Assembly: GCA_964035545.1 (NCBI GenBank)
Contig: OZ037767.1
Coordinates: 7,864,207 to 7,928,206 of the forward strand
Length of the DNA stretch: 64,000 bases
Source of the DNA: Bugula neritina
Lineage: Eukaryota > Bryozoa > Gymnolaemata > Cheilostomatida > Bugulidae
Direction of reading: 5' to 3'
The notes under the pieces were generated by a model, which searched no databases, was not told the origin of the DNA, and saw only the letters and a list, made by a program, of their open reading frames with translations. Shown here piece after piece: positions 47,840 to 61,100 of this stretch (its first letter is position 1; every line of letters begins with the position of its first letter). The translations under genes were made by a program, and so were the position numbers.

Positions 47840-49050
47840 CCAAAAATAAGCACACCCAGAAATGACAAAGTTCTCATTGGGATCACTAAAAAATATTGCC
47901 ATAAAACGAGTCTTGAGTAGGCAAGGAATAATCAGAATCAACAGGAACACCAGCTTTGACATCCTTGATAAGGTAAGATTGCTGAGCCATGGTTTACATG
48001 GCCGCAAAGCAAGAGGACGCCTCTACCATCCGAGAATCAGCAAAAAGCCGGTTACGGTGGGCCAGAGAGCACGGTAAATAGACAGTGAATGATTAGAGAA
48101 AAAGTAATTTTTTCAGATGAATCCATATTTAATGTGAAAAATCATGCTGGAAACTGTTGTGTTAAAAGATACCAGTATGAGAAATATAGCCGTGAATGTA
48201 TACTTACAACAATTAAGCACCCTATAATAAGTGTTTTATTCTGGGGTTGTATATAACATCAAAAAGTGCAGGTCGACTCAGTATTTGGTCTGGAATGATG
48301 TTAATACCCAAAAATTTATAGATAATTTCAATGCTAAACTTCTTCCAATTATGAAAAGCTTTTTTTAAGTGAAATTTACATATTATTTCAAGATGACGTG
48401 CCATGCACCATGCCATGGGGTGACACTAATGAAGAGTAGATGAAAAAGCAGAGGGTCTCAACGCTCAACTGGCCAACACGAAGCCCTGACTTGAACCCTA
48501 TAAACAAATTATGGTCAAGAATGGCTAAAATAGTCTCCTCAAAGAAACCAACAACTAAGGTAACACTCATAGAGCCTGTAATTCATGCATGGCTTCATGT
48601 TGTGACTGAAGACGAGTTGAAGAAGCTATACGAGTCGATGCCTCGTCACTGCCGACCTGTGATTTAGAATAAAGGCTGGCCAACAAAATATTGATACTAA
48701 AATTGAGTACACTGTGTGTTGCAATGCTGCTATAAGGTGTATAACAAATCACATATAATGTTTTTCTATATTTTAAGTAAACTATTCTGATGTCATACAG
48801 TACACACACATTGTGAGAGCATCGAGTAATTCCTATATATGAATAGTATCTCATTGTTTCACCCAAATTTTTGGAGGATGTGAAAAGAGATACTTCTAAT
48901 TTATGCGAATGAGATAAAAAGATCTTAAGGACCATTTTGATAGGCACCATGTCTATGGAAAGGCTTTAGTTATGTCTTAAAATTAGCTTAGAACATTGCT
49001 TTTATGGAAAACAGGGAGGCGTCCTTAAGCTTTTTCACCGCACTGCATAT
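47840..49050 (+). mobile_element. Degenerate Tc1-like DNA transposon
   Basis: Plus-strand fragments of a Tc1/mariner transposase: HGLHGRKARGRLYHPRISKK (about 47990-48050), VIFSDESIFNVKNHAGN (about 48107-48155), SVLFWGCI, FQDDVPCT and NWPTRSPDLNPINKLW (about 48465-48520). The fragments are in different frames with stops, and the final catalytic Glu of the NPIE motif is Asn. A probable right inverted terminal repeat, read inward as CAGTGCGGTGAAAAAGCTTA, starts at about 49046 and borders a TA run, the usual Tc1 target. The left end was not found, so the copy is probably 5'-truncated. Confidence 0.8.
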
Positions 49051-50560
49051 ATATATATATATATATTGTCTAGCAGTCTGCTATATCAGTGCTAATCTGC
49101 CTAATAAAGAGGAAGTTTAAATTATTTCGCATGAATTGATTATATAATTCGATTGTTATAATAGCACTATATAGTCATTTACTGAGCCGCTGCATTTTGT
49201 GTCTGATGGGATATGATCTATACATGTGAATAGTTAATTGCAAGCATTTTCCTTACATTTTTTAAACCATGTTAAAGGATTGCTCAATCTTGGTTTATTA
49301 CAATCACATTATAATTATGAACTATAATTTAATGTGCATGTATGCAAACAATTGTGACTTTGCAAAGGGATATGTGCCTAGAAAACAGCTTTTCAAAATT
49401 CCAATTTTGAGGGAGGTAAAATTTTCAGCCATGAAAAAGAATAGCCTAATACGTGACGTGTGAACGCCAGTAACTATGCTGCACGTGCTAACTATAACGC
49501 TAGTATTCAAGGTTGCTGAGCACAATATCAACCAATAACGCTCAAGCAGTTATAGTGCGCTATATAGGTCAACTTTGGTGCGCCCGTAATATTGCACAAT
49601 CTGACCTAGTTTAGATCGATCGCAGGCATTCATCCTAAAGAATGCATGCTTTTGCAATGCTTTTTTCTAATGGTTACAAGCAAAATATAGCCTAACGTTA
49701 TTACATACATGTTATTTAAAATGTCAAAAAACTATAGATTAAGAGAATTCACATTTGCAATTCTATAAATATACAAATTACGAGCTGAAAGATCACATCT
49801 CACAGTCATATTTCTATAGTTATTCATTTGTATAGTCACGTGACCAGCAGGAATGCTGGCGCTGTTACGTCACAGTTCCCAGCTCATTTCAAAATCGACG
49901 TTTTGGCTGTTACCAATCTACACCCTCAACTTCAACTAACTTTTTTTACCTTTGGTCAAATGCTTTTTGTCAATGCATGCTTAGAAAAACACAATATTAT
50001 GTGTGTTTAACCTAAATGGCCATTTATTAGACAAGATAGAGCAATCCTTTAACTATAGATAAAATCGTTTGACTAACTTACCATAAATGTATTAGTTGTC
50101 ATCAATTCATGCTATATTTTTTGAGATGTAGAAATTCTGTTGCTAACTAAGACTACAGCCAAAACTCTCACACCATAGCAAAGATAATCTCTCATTTTGA
50201 AAATTGAACTAATTATTTTGAGTTTGTTTAACATAATAATATTAACAACAAGTAGATCTGGCTAGATGAATTTTTAGTGAAAAGTGTAATACTTTTTAAT
50301 CTGAACAACCTACTGATAATTTTAGAAAAGGCTGCTGAAAGGAAAAACCTGTGTAAAAATAATTTTAAAAGCTATAAAACAAAATTTATTATCAAACATA
50401 CAATAAAATTTCCTTTTTATTAGGTGCCATCAAACACTATTTATTTATTGACTTCTCTGCTACAGAAGCACTTTGTAATTACTAGTTTAACATAGCATTA
50501 AGTTGTATATTATATAGTTTCAGTGCAAGTGTGTAATACACGATTGTGAACATAAAAAAA
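49051..50560. other. Spacer downstream of gene C
   Basis: AT-rich with a short TA run at the Tc1 edge. Small open frames (49269-49463, 49828-50010) have no recognisable domain. Nothing functional was assigned. Confidence 0.6.
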
Positions 50561-50566
50561 TTTATT
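50561..50566 (-). promoter_or_regulatory. Candidate poly(A) signal of gene C
   Basis: TTTATT on the plus strand (AATAAA on the minus strand) about 130 bp downstream of the gene C stop. Further AATAAA hexamers lie at about 50439-50448. By position only. Confidence 0.4.
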
Positions 50567-50696
50567 CTATTGTTGATAGTGTGATTACAGCTATTTCATC
50601 TGGTTAAAATTTTGTTTTTACAATATAATATCAAGCTGATTGCATTAACACATTTAATATTTCTGACAATATAATGTTCTAGGAAACAGAAATTTT

Positions 50697-51022
50697 TCAT
50701 CTGTTGTTGATAATTGCGTAAACATGATCAGAAGGAGCTGGTGGGTCTTGCATTACTTCGTAGCTCACATTTTCTTTGTCAAATGCTTTATTCATATAAA
50801 TGGGTTGACTACCAGAATTAGCATCTGTCGGTGGTGCAGCGGGAGAAGAAAAGTCATGGACCAGATCTCCGTTTCTTGCACCAGCAGCAGCAGTTTCACT
50901 AAGATTTCCTGTTTCAAGTCCTGGCTTGTTTCTAGTCAACTTAAACACTATACAGCTGAGTATTACTATTGCCACTAAAGCTACTGATAACCCAACTGAC
51001 AGTCCAATCACTGTAGATACAT
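50697..51022 (-). CDS. Gene C last exon: transmembrane helix and tyrosine tail
   Basis: Encodes [20 protein letters not shown] and then IVFKLTRNK (helix plus basic stop), an Ala/Gly/Pro-rich linker, and a C-terminal stretch with three tyrosines: [15 protein letters not shown] and HVYAIINNR at the very end. YMNK fits the YxN motif bound by Grb2-type SH2 domains; VSYEVM is close to, but not, a consensus ITIM (Met at +3); YAII could bind SHP or STAT-type SH2 domains. No catalytic domain. Tail function is inference from motifs. Confidence 0.85.
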
Positions 51023-52097
51023 CTACAAGCAGATTTTAAAAACTTACCAAAACACATTGAGTACATAACAGAAGCATTTTGTTTTGCAGATAATAGAGCA
51101 TGAACTTTGGTACATGGTGGATTTATGTAAATGGTAAAGGAACTAAAACTGGTTATATTATAATTATTGCTATTTTAAATACCAGAATAAATATGTACTT
51201 AAAATGTACACAACTGTAGAAGATAAGATACTATAATTGTAAGTTAATTTATAAAAACTTCAAGTGCTGCAGTTGGTGAATTGTTAGTGATTTCGTGATC
51301 AAAAATACTTCAATAATTTTTTTCTTATCACACTATTTCAGCTTTTTCAACTTCTATTGCCACAGACACAAGGTTTTATTTTAGAGGAGTATTTTTGAGT
51401 TATACTCCAAACTATTAATTGCAGCAATCTGCCTAATTTGATGTATCTAAAATATTGATTCAATTAAACATGCAGTTGAAAAAATGGTTTGAATGATGTA
51501 TATATATGTTTTTTGATTATGGATTATTATTATTGGTGAAAGTATATACTATGTAGAGATATTTGAAGTGTTATTTAATCTTGTAATTAAAGCAAATCAA
51601 TTATTTAAAGACACTAATACTAGGCTTCTTCTGCTCAGACTCACGCAGAATTTACTATTTGAGCAGGTAAAATTGTATAAGATAAATTAAATTGACAAAC
51701 CTTTATTTTCTGTATGTTTAGAGTTTATAAAAGCTAGTGGACTTTTGCCAGCATTATTGAAAGCAGCAACAGAACACACCACATCAGTTCCAGGACTGAA
51801 TCCACACATCTCAACTGAGCCGCTTTCATCTGCAGCTGCCAGAACTTTTTGATTATTAGTTTTACGCAAACTTGTGCAGTTAAACTACAAATTCAACAAA
51901 ATTAATCAAACTCAATGCTATATAGCGCTTAATTTGCAATTTGATTTACATAAAAAGATATAAATATAAATGTATGTGCACGGTATATATATTTATGTAT
52001 ACATACGTAATGTAATTTAAAGGTATTCATGCCTGTTTGTGCAGTTGTGCGTGTGTGTGTGTGTGTGTGCGTGTGCGTGTGCATGTGCGTGTGCGCG

Positions 52098-52155
<58 letters not shown>

Positions 52156-55100
52156 GCTTGCGCATAACATACCTGGTATTCCATAATAAGGCCATTATGC
52201 TTAAATGGTTTTTTCACCGTAATATCTATGCAGTTTACTGTTGATTCAAGACTGCTAATGTGTGGTGCAGTGTCGGGTTCTGAAAGTAAAATATGCTATA
52301 CATCAGTCCTAGTTCGAAACCTATAATAGCAACATCAAAATGGTAAAGCTCATTATTTACTGTAGAATTATTGTACTTACTATGACAAAAAACAGGACTC
52401 TTCTTTTTAATACATTGAAAAGAATTGATATATTCATACTTATATTATAATGTCTAACACTTCTGCAAAGGGAGCAATGTATCTACCATATTATATGGTT
52501 GTTGTTGTTTCTGTATATAATATGAAAAAAACTTACTTTTTTCAGCTGACAAGACAAAGTTTTTAGTAGTCCTAGTCTGCCCATCATCGTTCACCGCCGT
52601 TACTTCTACTGAGTAATTAGTATAAGGCTGGAATCCAGAATATGTTAAATTGCCATATGTGGCAGCAGAATTGTTGATAATAGTCTTTGAGCTAAGAACT
52701 TCTATGATAATTATTCTGTACTCCAGTAAGCTATCACAGTGATGCTCTGGGGTCTAAAATTTATTAATTTTTTTATTCAAACAAAAACTCGAGTGTTAGA
52801 ATAAACATAATATTGTATTTGAAACATTTTCATATAAATAAGAGACCCAAGATACAAAAACAAAATTAAATATATTTCACGCCTATATTGTGAGTTTATG
52901 ATTTAGTTTTATAGTCTCTTGCACTATAGAAACTGTTAATAATAGCTTAAATATGTTATTTATATTTTTCTGCAGCTGAAAAATCAATAATAATCAAACC
53001 TTTTTTACTATTATTTTCTAATTTCTCTAGAACTTCAAACTGTTCAAATAAGTATAAATATTTGCATTCAGATTAAGCTACATAGCGCCAATGAAAACAG
53101 TTATCTTAGCATAAACAACTGCATTTTCTCAGATCCAGTATATATTTAAAGCACGGCATGTATTGAGAGCCACATACTTCCAGAACTTTTTGCGGTATCG
53201 TTTTTACCTTAAAATTATGCAAACAGCATTATTTATAATGTAGATCCTATACACTCTTGCTTTCGGATGAGGAAATACTGGTATGTTGAATTTAGACAAA
53301 AGTAAGATAATATAAACAGCTCAATCACAAACTGGTTAAAGTATACTATGATGATACTTAAATTACATTTTGTGCTATTCAGCCACATGCAGCTAAAAAA
53401 CCATTTTCTTGTTACTATGAATTCCAATTTGAAAAAACAAGTATAAAATGATTAGTTCAAATATACTAACTTTCAGCGAAATGTTTATATTAACGTCTTC
53501 AGATTGATCATCTTTTTTCAAGTAACTCCAAGCGATGAACTCAGGGATTGATATGGCTGTAGTGAAGTAAAAAAATATCTTATATCTTAATTTCAACTGG
53601 CTGAACATATAAGTTTACAAATGTACACTTGATATGAAGAAAGCATGTATATATCATTGTTAGTAATATGATGAGTGGGAACTCTGTTGCATCACCAATT
53701 AAGCAATTATTTCAAGTGCTTAAAAGGTTTTCTATCTCAAAGTGTTTAAATAATTATTTATTAAAATTTGAAAAATAGCCAACAGTTGATATATGACAAA
53801 CCTTTTATTTGCGTGTATTTAGATTTCCAAACCAGTGGACTGATGCCAGCTGTGTTTAGAGCTGCAACAGAACATGTCACATTAGTCACTGGGCTGAATC
53901 CACACACCTCAACTGAGCCACTTTCATCTTCAGCTGCGTCAGCTGTTGTACTATTTTCTGTACTCAAACTTGTACAGTTGACCTAGAAAATTTAAAAAGT
54001 AAGTTCATGGTTTAAATGGTTATAAACAATTTTAATAAGCTCTATTATGTGAAGATCAACAACATAGCAAATTAGTTGTGGCCTGCTAGTTGGCTTACAC
54101 AATAAAGGTAAGTATGATATTCAAAGATAACAGCACTATAACGCCACTTACATATTTAAATCGTAGGCACACACGTGCAAAACTTAACACTAGATGCCTT
54201 TACCTGGTACTTTATAATCAGACCATTCGGCTCAGAAGGTTTAATTGTTTTGATTTCTATGCAGCTGGTGGTTGACTCAAAAGAAGTAATACTTGGTACT
54301 GTCTCAGGCTCTGAAAAACATATCTGACGATTTTTTCATTCCTTTTATAATATATGTATAGTTCATGGTGAGATACAATGTCAAACACTCTATAAGCAGA
54401 TATGCAGATAAGCTGTACCTACAGCCTAATCTTAATTCAAAATACAGCCACTTGATAATACATGTATTAATAAATAGATTGTAAAAAATAACAAAACATT
54501 GTTGACTGTGTGGCATGAACTAGTTCAATTTGCAAAACAAAATAAAATAAGACACCGGTCAAGATTTATTGAAAAAAAAAACATTTTAGTTCACCACACT
54601 ACATTATATAATGTATTAAATGTAGCATTTAATAATCAACAGCTAATATAGCACTAATTTTTAATACTTTATATGGCATTTGTAACAAACTCACTTTTTT
54701 CAGCAGACAATACAAACGTTCCATTAGTGCTAGTTTTCCCATCATCATTCACCGCCACCACTTCCACTGAGTAAGTAGTATAAGGCTTGAAACCACCATA
54801 TGTTAAATTGCCATGTGTGGCAGAAGAACTGTTGATAATAGCCTCCAAGCTATCATTTTCCTTGATAAGTATTTTGTACTCCTGTAATCTGCGACAGTAA
54901 TGTTCTGAAGCCTACAATTTTTACACAATTATGAATATGATATAACTTTTTTGGTAGTGGTGCAAACATAATCATATATACCAAGTTTTTTTCTAAATCA
55001 TAATCACAGACAATTTACTAGGCACTTATTATAGTTGATAGCTATTTTTCTGTTTTGGTAAGGATTGTTGAAATAGAACCTTATGTCTATTACCACTCAA

Positions 55101-58100
55101 CACATTTCAGGGCATATATTATATACCAGTACATGTATACACATTAAATGAAACGCATGCATAAATTCCTATAGTATTTTTATAAACCATTTCAAATTTG
55201 TGTAAAATAATTTACTTCAAAAATAATTTAAATGTGCAGTTGAATAGAATATTAGAATTTAACGGTCTAAAATGATAAGCATATTAGCTGTGACTGAAAA
55301 GAAATACTATACATCAACCTGCAATGAAATCTCAATGATGACAGATTGGTTAGCATCTAGATAGCTTTGAACATCAAATTCAGGATTAGAAGGATCTGCA
55401 ATAAATTAGGAGAAAAATTTTTTTTATCAAGAATGTTGTAAATAAAATATAATAATTTTAAAGAAAAAATATCTAGCCAACGACAGCTTTAGTGTAAAAA
55501 ATGACATTGGTTACAAAACAGTATTCTATTAAAATTGAATGTTTATTATATCATAATAAACTAGTACCCTATATATAAGGGAACAGAAGCAGAGATTTAA
55601 GACATCAACATCAACAACAATTTATCACCTTAATCACAAAGTAATTTTATGATATTTATAATAATTATTTATAATAATTATAATATTTATAAGTTTAATT
55701 ACTGCTATGAATTATTACAGTGCTACAATTGTTGACAATGATGCTGCGGTAAAAATAGAAATGAATTTGTTATCAGGCTGATAGCATACTTGTGCAAAGA
55801 ACTTGAGTTGATAGGATAAGAGTTGGGCCATGTCCAATTGAAGTAAAGGACGTTATGCCACAGTAGACTGTATCCCCAACGTTAAAACCACACTCTGTCA
55901 GTGATTTTTGCAAAGGATTAACTTTGTTCCACTCTGTCGAGTCATTGGTAAAATTTCCAGGTGAAGTATAATTTTGGCAATTGTACTACAAAAAAATTAT
56001 ATTTGCAATAAGTATGCATCTATGCACCTATAAAAATGCATTAATTAGGAAATTATAGGTTTTCAATCAATTTGCAGTACAATATCACAAAATGAAGTAA
56101 AGAAATGTGTTGCAAAATTACTCTGTACTAAGATTTTTATCTGTATTAGAGCATGTTTTGCATCTGATAACTTGCTTTTGTCACACTAGCCAATACGCAA
56201 GTACTATTGAATTATTATTACAATTTTAGCATTCCTGTTATGAGTTTTACATCAGCTAAAATAACAAAAATAAAAAGTGTGATTTATTTATAATCAGCAG
56301 TTGAAAAATCTAATATTCTCAAGAATTTTTAGGAATTACACAATATACAGTAAATCTTACCACCTTGGTGGTTTATAAAACTGCTACATATGATGCTTTG
56401 CATTACCCATAGAATTTAAGTTACAATTGGTCGTAAATAAAATTGCATTCGAAAAAAGTATAGAAACACATAAATTGTGAAATGCAAAGCTGTGAACAAA
56501 GATATTTTAGAAACAGCCTGTTATTAACGCGCACGTTGTGCTATACGTATAGTGGTTTAAACTTCACAAAACATATTAAAAACGCCAATGACAGAACTTA
56601 ATACAAAAGTTGGTTTCCTTGGTGTAAGTTAAAGCTTTGCAAACACAACTCTAGCATTGCTTAGGCCTAAAGAACTGTAACTGGCAAAATTCTTACATCA
56701 AGTCATTGAGTTATTGTATTTAGAGTCAAATTTCAGCAGCAATATAAATTGCCTTACCTTGTATTCCGTCATATCTCCATTAGACGAAGTTGGTTCAGAC
56801 CATGTTATGTGCACACAGCTAGAGTTGGTTACATTTCTAGTCAATACAGGAGCTGTTCCGGGAGCTGTAAAATACGGTGAGGTGAGAAAGTCAGATTTTG
56901 ATGCAATTTGCAATAAATTAATAATTTTCAATAACACATCTTGAATTCAATTTAAAGCATTATAAAATAATCAAAGTGAAAAAAAAAACAAATTTCACTT
57001 TAAAAAAAGTTTTAATGAATTTGTAATTAAGTAAATGCTAATTTTTATACATATAATAAGTTAGTTTACATCTATTTTATAGCTATAACAGAAAAATAGT
57101 ATTACATCTGAACGTCACCATTGTACAAGACACTCTGTGAGGTATTATTCAGTTACCTAAGTCGCCAGTCCTCTCAACAATAGACTCCTCTGTTGACATA
57201 TTCTCACTGTTGGTAAACCTTAATTTTATAGTGTAGTCAGTGTGAGCTGCTAAGTTAGGGAATGTCAATTCTGAAGTAAATTCACTATTATCAATGCCAG
57301 CTTCTAAAGTTATAATATCCTGTTCGCAGTTAGTCGTGATGTTCTAAAATCAAATTTGAAAAAAAGGTTGTCATTATAGGAGATCGAGTTGAAGAAAACA
57401 AATATTGAAGCATAATTACAATCACATCAACTGCAGCCAACTTAGGTTTACCTAAATAAAGCGAAAAGGTAATCATAACAAGATTTCAAATAACTGACCT
57501 GCATAATGATTCGAACAAAAAATTGCAAATACTTCATTATTCATTCAATGCATATTTTATATATTTGAAAGATTGCATGAAAAATAAGGCATTGCCACTT
57601 CTATATACATAGCTAAAAATTTGTGACATACTGTGTTACTGGATTATTTTGGTGTTTGTGCATGTTTCATATTTATTAAAATACAGTAGTATATTATTAT
57701 GATGTACTACAACATTACTAAATCTGAAATATCTATCTGACACTGTATCAACCTATACTTCCTACAACTAACCTGCGTCATGTTAACAGTGATAGTCCTG
57801 GTGTTGTTTTCAGAAATGTAATCTTGGGACAGTTCTATTTCTCCAATTAATTCTGGATCTGAAATTCAAAATCTCGATATACAGCAGCAGTCACGCTCTA
57901 TTGAACTGCATTTTCTAATACTAGGTAACAGTTTATAAAAAAAAGTTCGGGCATAATTAAGACAATATAAATTTGATTCGCCTCAAATAGAAATAGCAAA
58001 TAACCCACCAGCAGTCATGTTCAAAAATGTTCAACTTTTGTTACGTATATTATAATAATATTGTACAAGTAGCAACAGCGATATTGTCTAAATGCACTTT

Positions 58101-61100
58101 TTAAGAATTTGGGACACAAAGTTTCATCTCTATGTAACATGCACATGATATTAGCTAGTGTGCTGTGAGAAAGCAACTGGGTGTTAGAGCATTAGCTTAG
58201 TGAACAGAAAGTCATAAGTTCGAATCCGAGTAAAGACAATTGTTTGTGCCAGGAAAAGCACCCAGTCATAATTACTTCTGTGTTACATCGGAATGGATTC
58301 TTAGTCTGCGTTAAAAACATTTACAGGAATAATGACAACTAACTTGCATGAGTTTTTACTATTAGTGTGTGATGAGAACAACAAGCTAGCTGTTAAAATA
58401 CAAGCAAACATATACTAGACAACCTGCACAAAGAGTTGAGACGTTTCTAACTTCTGTTGTAACCCCGGCACTGTTCTGTGCTTTCACTTCACAGCTTACT
58501 GCAGTATAAGGACTGTAGATACACACACTTCTTGCTGTTTCTTGGTTAAGGTCAAGATCAGTCCATGTACTTTCTTCACTACATTTGCTCTAGATTATTA
58601 ATAATGTAGGTGTATGTATTATATATAGCATCTGACATTGTACAACTTTAAACGCTTAGAAAACAAAGAGTGTAGAAGGTTATATAGCTACAGTTTGCAA
58701 TAGATTGATCTGAGCCTAATATAATATTAAAGATCACACTCAAAACCATCACAGCTGCAAACTTTTTAAGATTTATTATATAAATAGTTTTCATTTCATC
58801 ACACTGCATGTTTAGATAATTTTGTGAACAAATAGGATAAAAACAATAGTGTGAGCTTAATATTACTATAGTGTACAAAGCAAAAGTTTGACTGCTTTTA
58901 GTATATCTGTACTTTTAGGAGGTAAAACATTAAATTTTTAATTTTTTAAATAATAAAACAAAGATCTCCTTATCAGAGATTGAATATTTCAATATTGTTT
59001 TATTAAACAAATTATTTGCTTTTAAATATCCTTTTATGTTATAATGCATCAGCAAAAATCAGTTGCCAGAACTCAAAGCAGCAACATTGTAGGTCAAAAT
59101 TACAAAATCTTGAGCCAACAGTAGGGATAAAGAAACTGCTGTTATAAGCATGTTTTGCAGTAGCTAAATCACACCTGGAATGTAGTTAGATGTCCACCTG
59201 GGTATTTAGGTCTTTTAACTGTCAATTGGATACACTGAAAGGAGTTGGTAGTTATTATTATGTCAGTTTCTTCAAACTGTGGAACTAAAATATAATATTA
59301 GTACAAATAGCCAGTCTTTTAAGCAATAGTAATAGGAATAAAGTATTTGCCACTGTGTTACCTTTCCAATTGGCAATATATGCCCACCTAGCTCATCGGC
59401 TCTCCAGTCCATCACTACTGGTGTAGATAGTCCATGTGAGTTTCTAGACCAGATAGTAAATTTATACAGCTGACCTCCATCTAAATGTACTGTATAGAAT
59501 GTATTATCAGTCTGTTCAGTGGTTTCTGTGTTGTTACTGTTATAGGTGTATGATATTGTGCCATGACAGTTCACTCTGCTAGGAGGCTAAAAATTAATAA
59601 TATTTCAATTTAAATTAAATTTGAATTATACTATAAGCCATGTACTATTAGTGCACCAGAAAAGAGATATTCATATATTGAAATTTGCAATATTGTTTAG
59701 GTATAATACTTTACAAGAGTTTGACTTTCCTTAAGTGTCTGAACCATTAATTGTTCGATTTTTCAATCATATTTGAAACTTTTTTATTTATGAGTTATAG
59801 GAGTTTCAGAGTTTTCTACGTAGTTAGGTACAGTAGTGGAGAAATTTCATTATGCCTAACCTTCCGTTCACACATTGCCATATCATATTATGCTGTAATT
59901 ACAGCACAAAAAAATGTTACATTTTGTCAACAGGTTTTAACACATTGACGTAAAAGTACAAAGCATGACATTGAGCTGTGGTGACTTGTGGTCTTTGAAT
60001 CTTATTTACTTAGTTGTCGCAACATTTTTCTCAAAAGATATGATAGAAAAGCCATTGACTACATAAAAGCAATTAAAAGAAAAAAAATCTTTTTTTAATT
60101 ATATGTGTCGTTAAAATAATTGTGCAAACTAATTTGAATAATAAATATTTTAGCCGTCCAAATCATTTTCAAGTTTTTGGTTTGCCTGCTTTTGTGACTA
60201 GGGAAAGCTAGATTTTTAAGCTGAGTTTAATTTAAACAAGCCGGATAAATATTTTTTAATCTTTCAAAATTTTTGAATTAGTTAAATTAAATCAACAATA
60301 AGCGATTAAAATAAACTAGCGAAAATATTTTAAAATTTTAGTACCAGATCAACTCTACCCAATGGAAGCCCACCGTAAATTTTTGAATCAAGCACTGCTT
60401 GATTAACTCTGCAGCCTATACCAGGGTACGATTCAGCCCGGATGTTACATTTCCTGTTACAGCGCAAGGTACGGCAATGCATGAACAGGGGTAAGTTCTT
60501 TTAATTTTCTTTATATAATTTTAGTAATAATTTCCTTTGCTACATGTTCTCTCCAGAGCATAGTTTATTTTCTCATTTCTTTATTACTGAATTTACTTTT
60601 CTTTGAGGGGGGATATAATTGTTTTCATAAACCAACTTTTTTTAATGTCAAAATTGTAAAAAGTCATCAGCCTATCTTATCAGTATGATATCAGTTGACT
60701 ACAAATTGCTTTTTATAAATCTGCATGGATTTATTTATGTAACTTAATAGTATTAATTTGTAAATTCCAAATTTAATACGCAACATTTTAGCTTTAAAAC
60801 TCAACATGCATGTATATATAATATAGATTTAGCAAATTCCTTGCCAACTAGCATATAACCATTCACTTGAACACCACTTATTTCAGTATCTAACTGGAAC
60901 TACTAATGCATTTGCAATTCCAGTCATAAAAAAAATAATCAGATCAAATTAAGAGAATTTAAAATATTTCTTTATAATTTCAAAGTTGATTAAGTGTTCT
61001 ATGAGTTTACAATAAAATTTTCAATCACAAAACCAGACCCAGATTTTAAGCTCCAATAAAAGCACAAGCTAAAACTAGGCTACGCATCTTGGAATTAGTA

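Noticed and set aside
49269-50010. Two ~60-codon frames between Tc1 and gene C
   Set aside because: No domain, no conserved neighbour, no splice or signal features.
59362-59586. Longer form of a gene C FN3 exon using donor GTAACA
   Set aside because: It leaves phase 0 and gives a stop in the next exon. The donor at 59386-59387 gives 199 nt, equal to the gene B counterpart.
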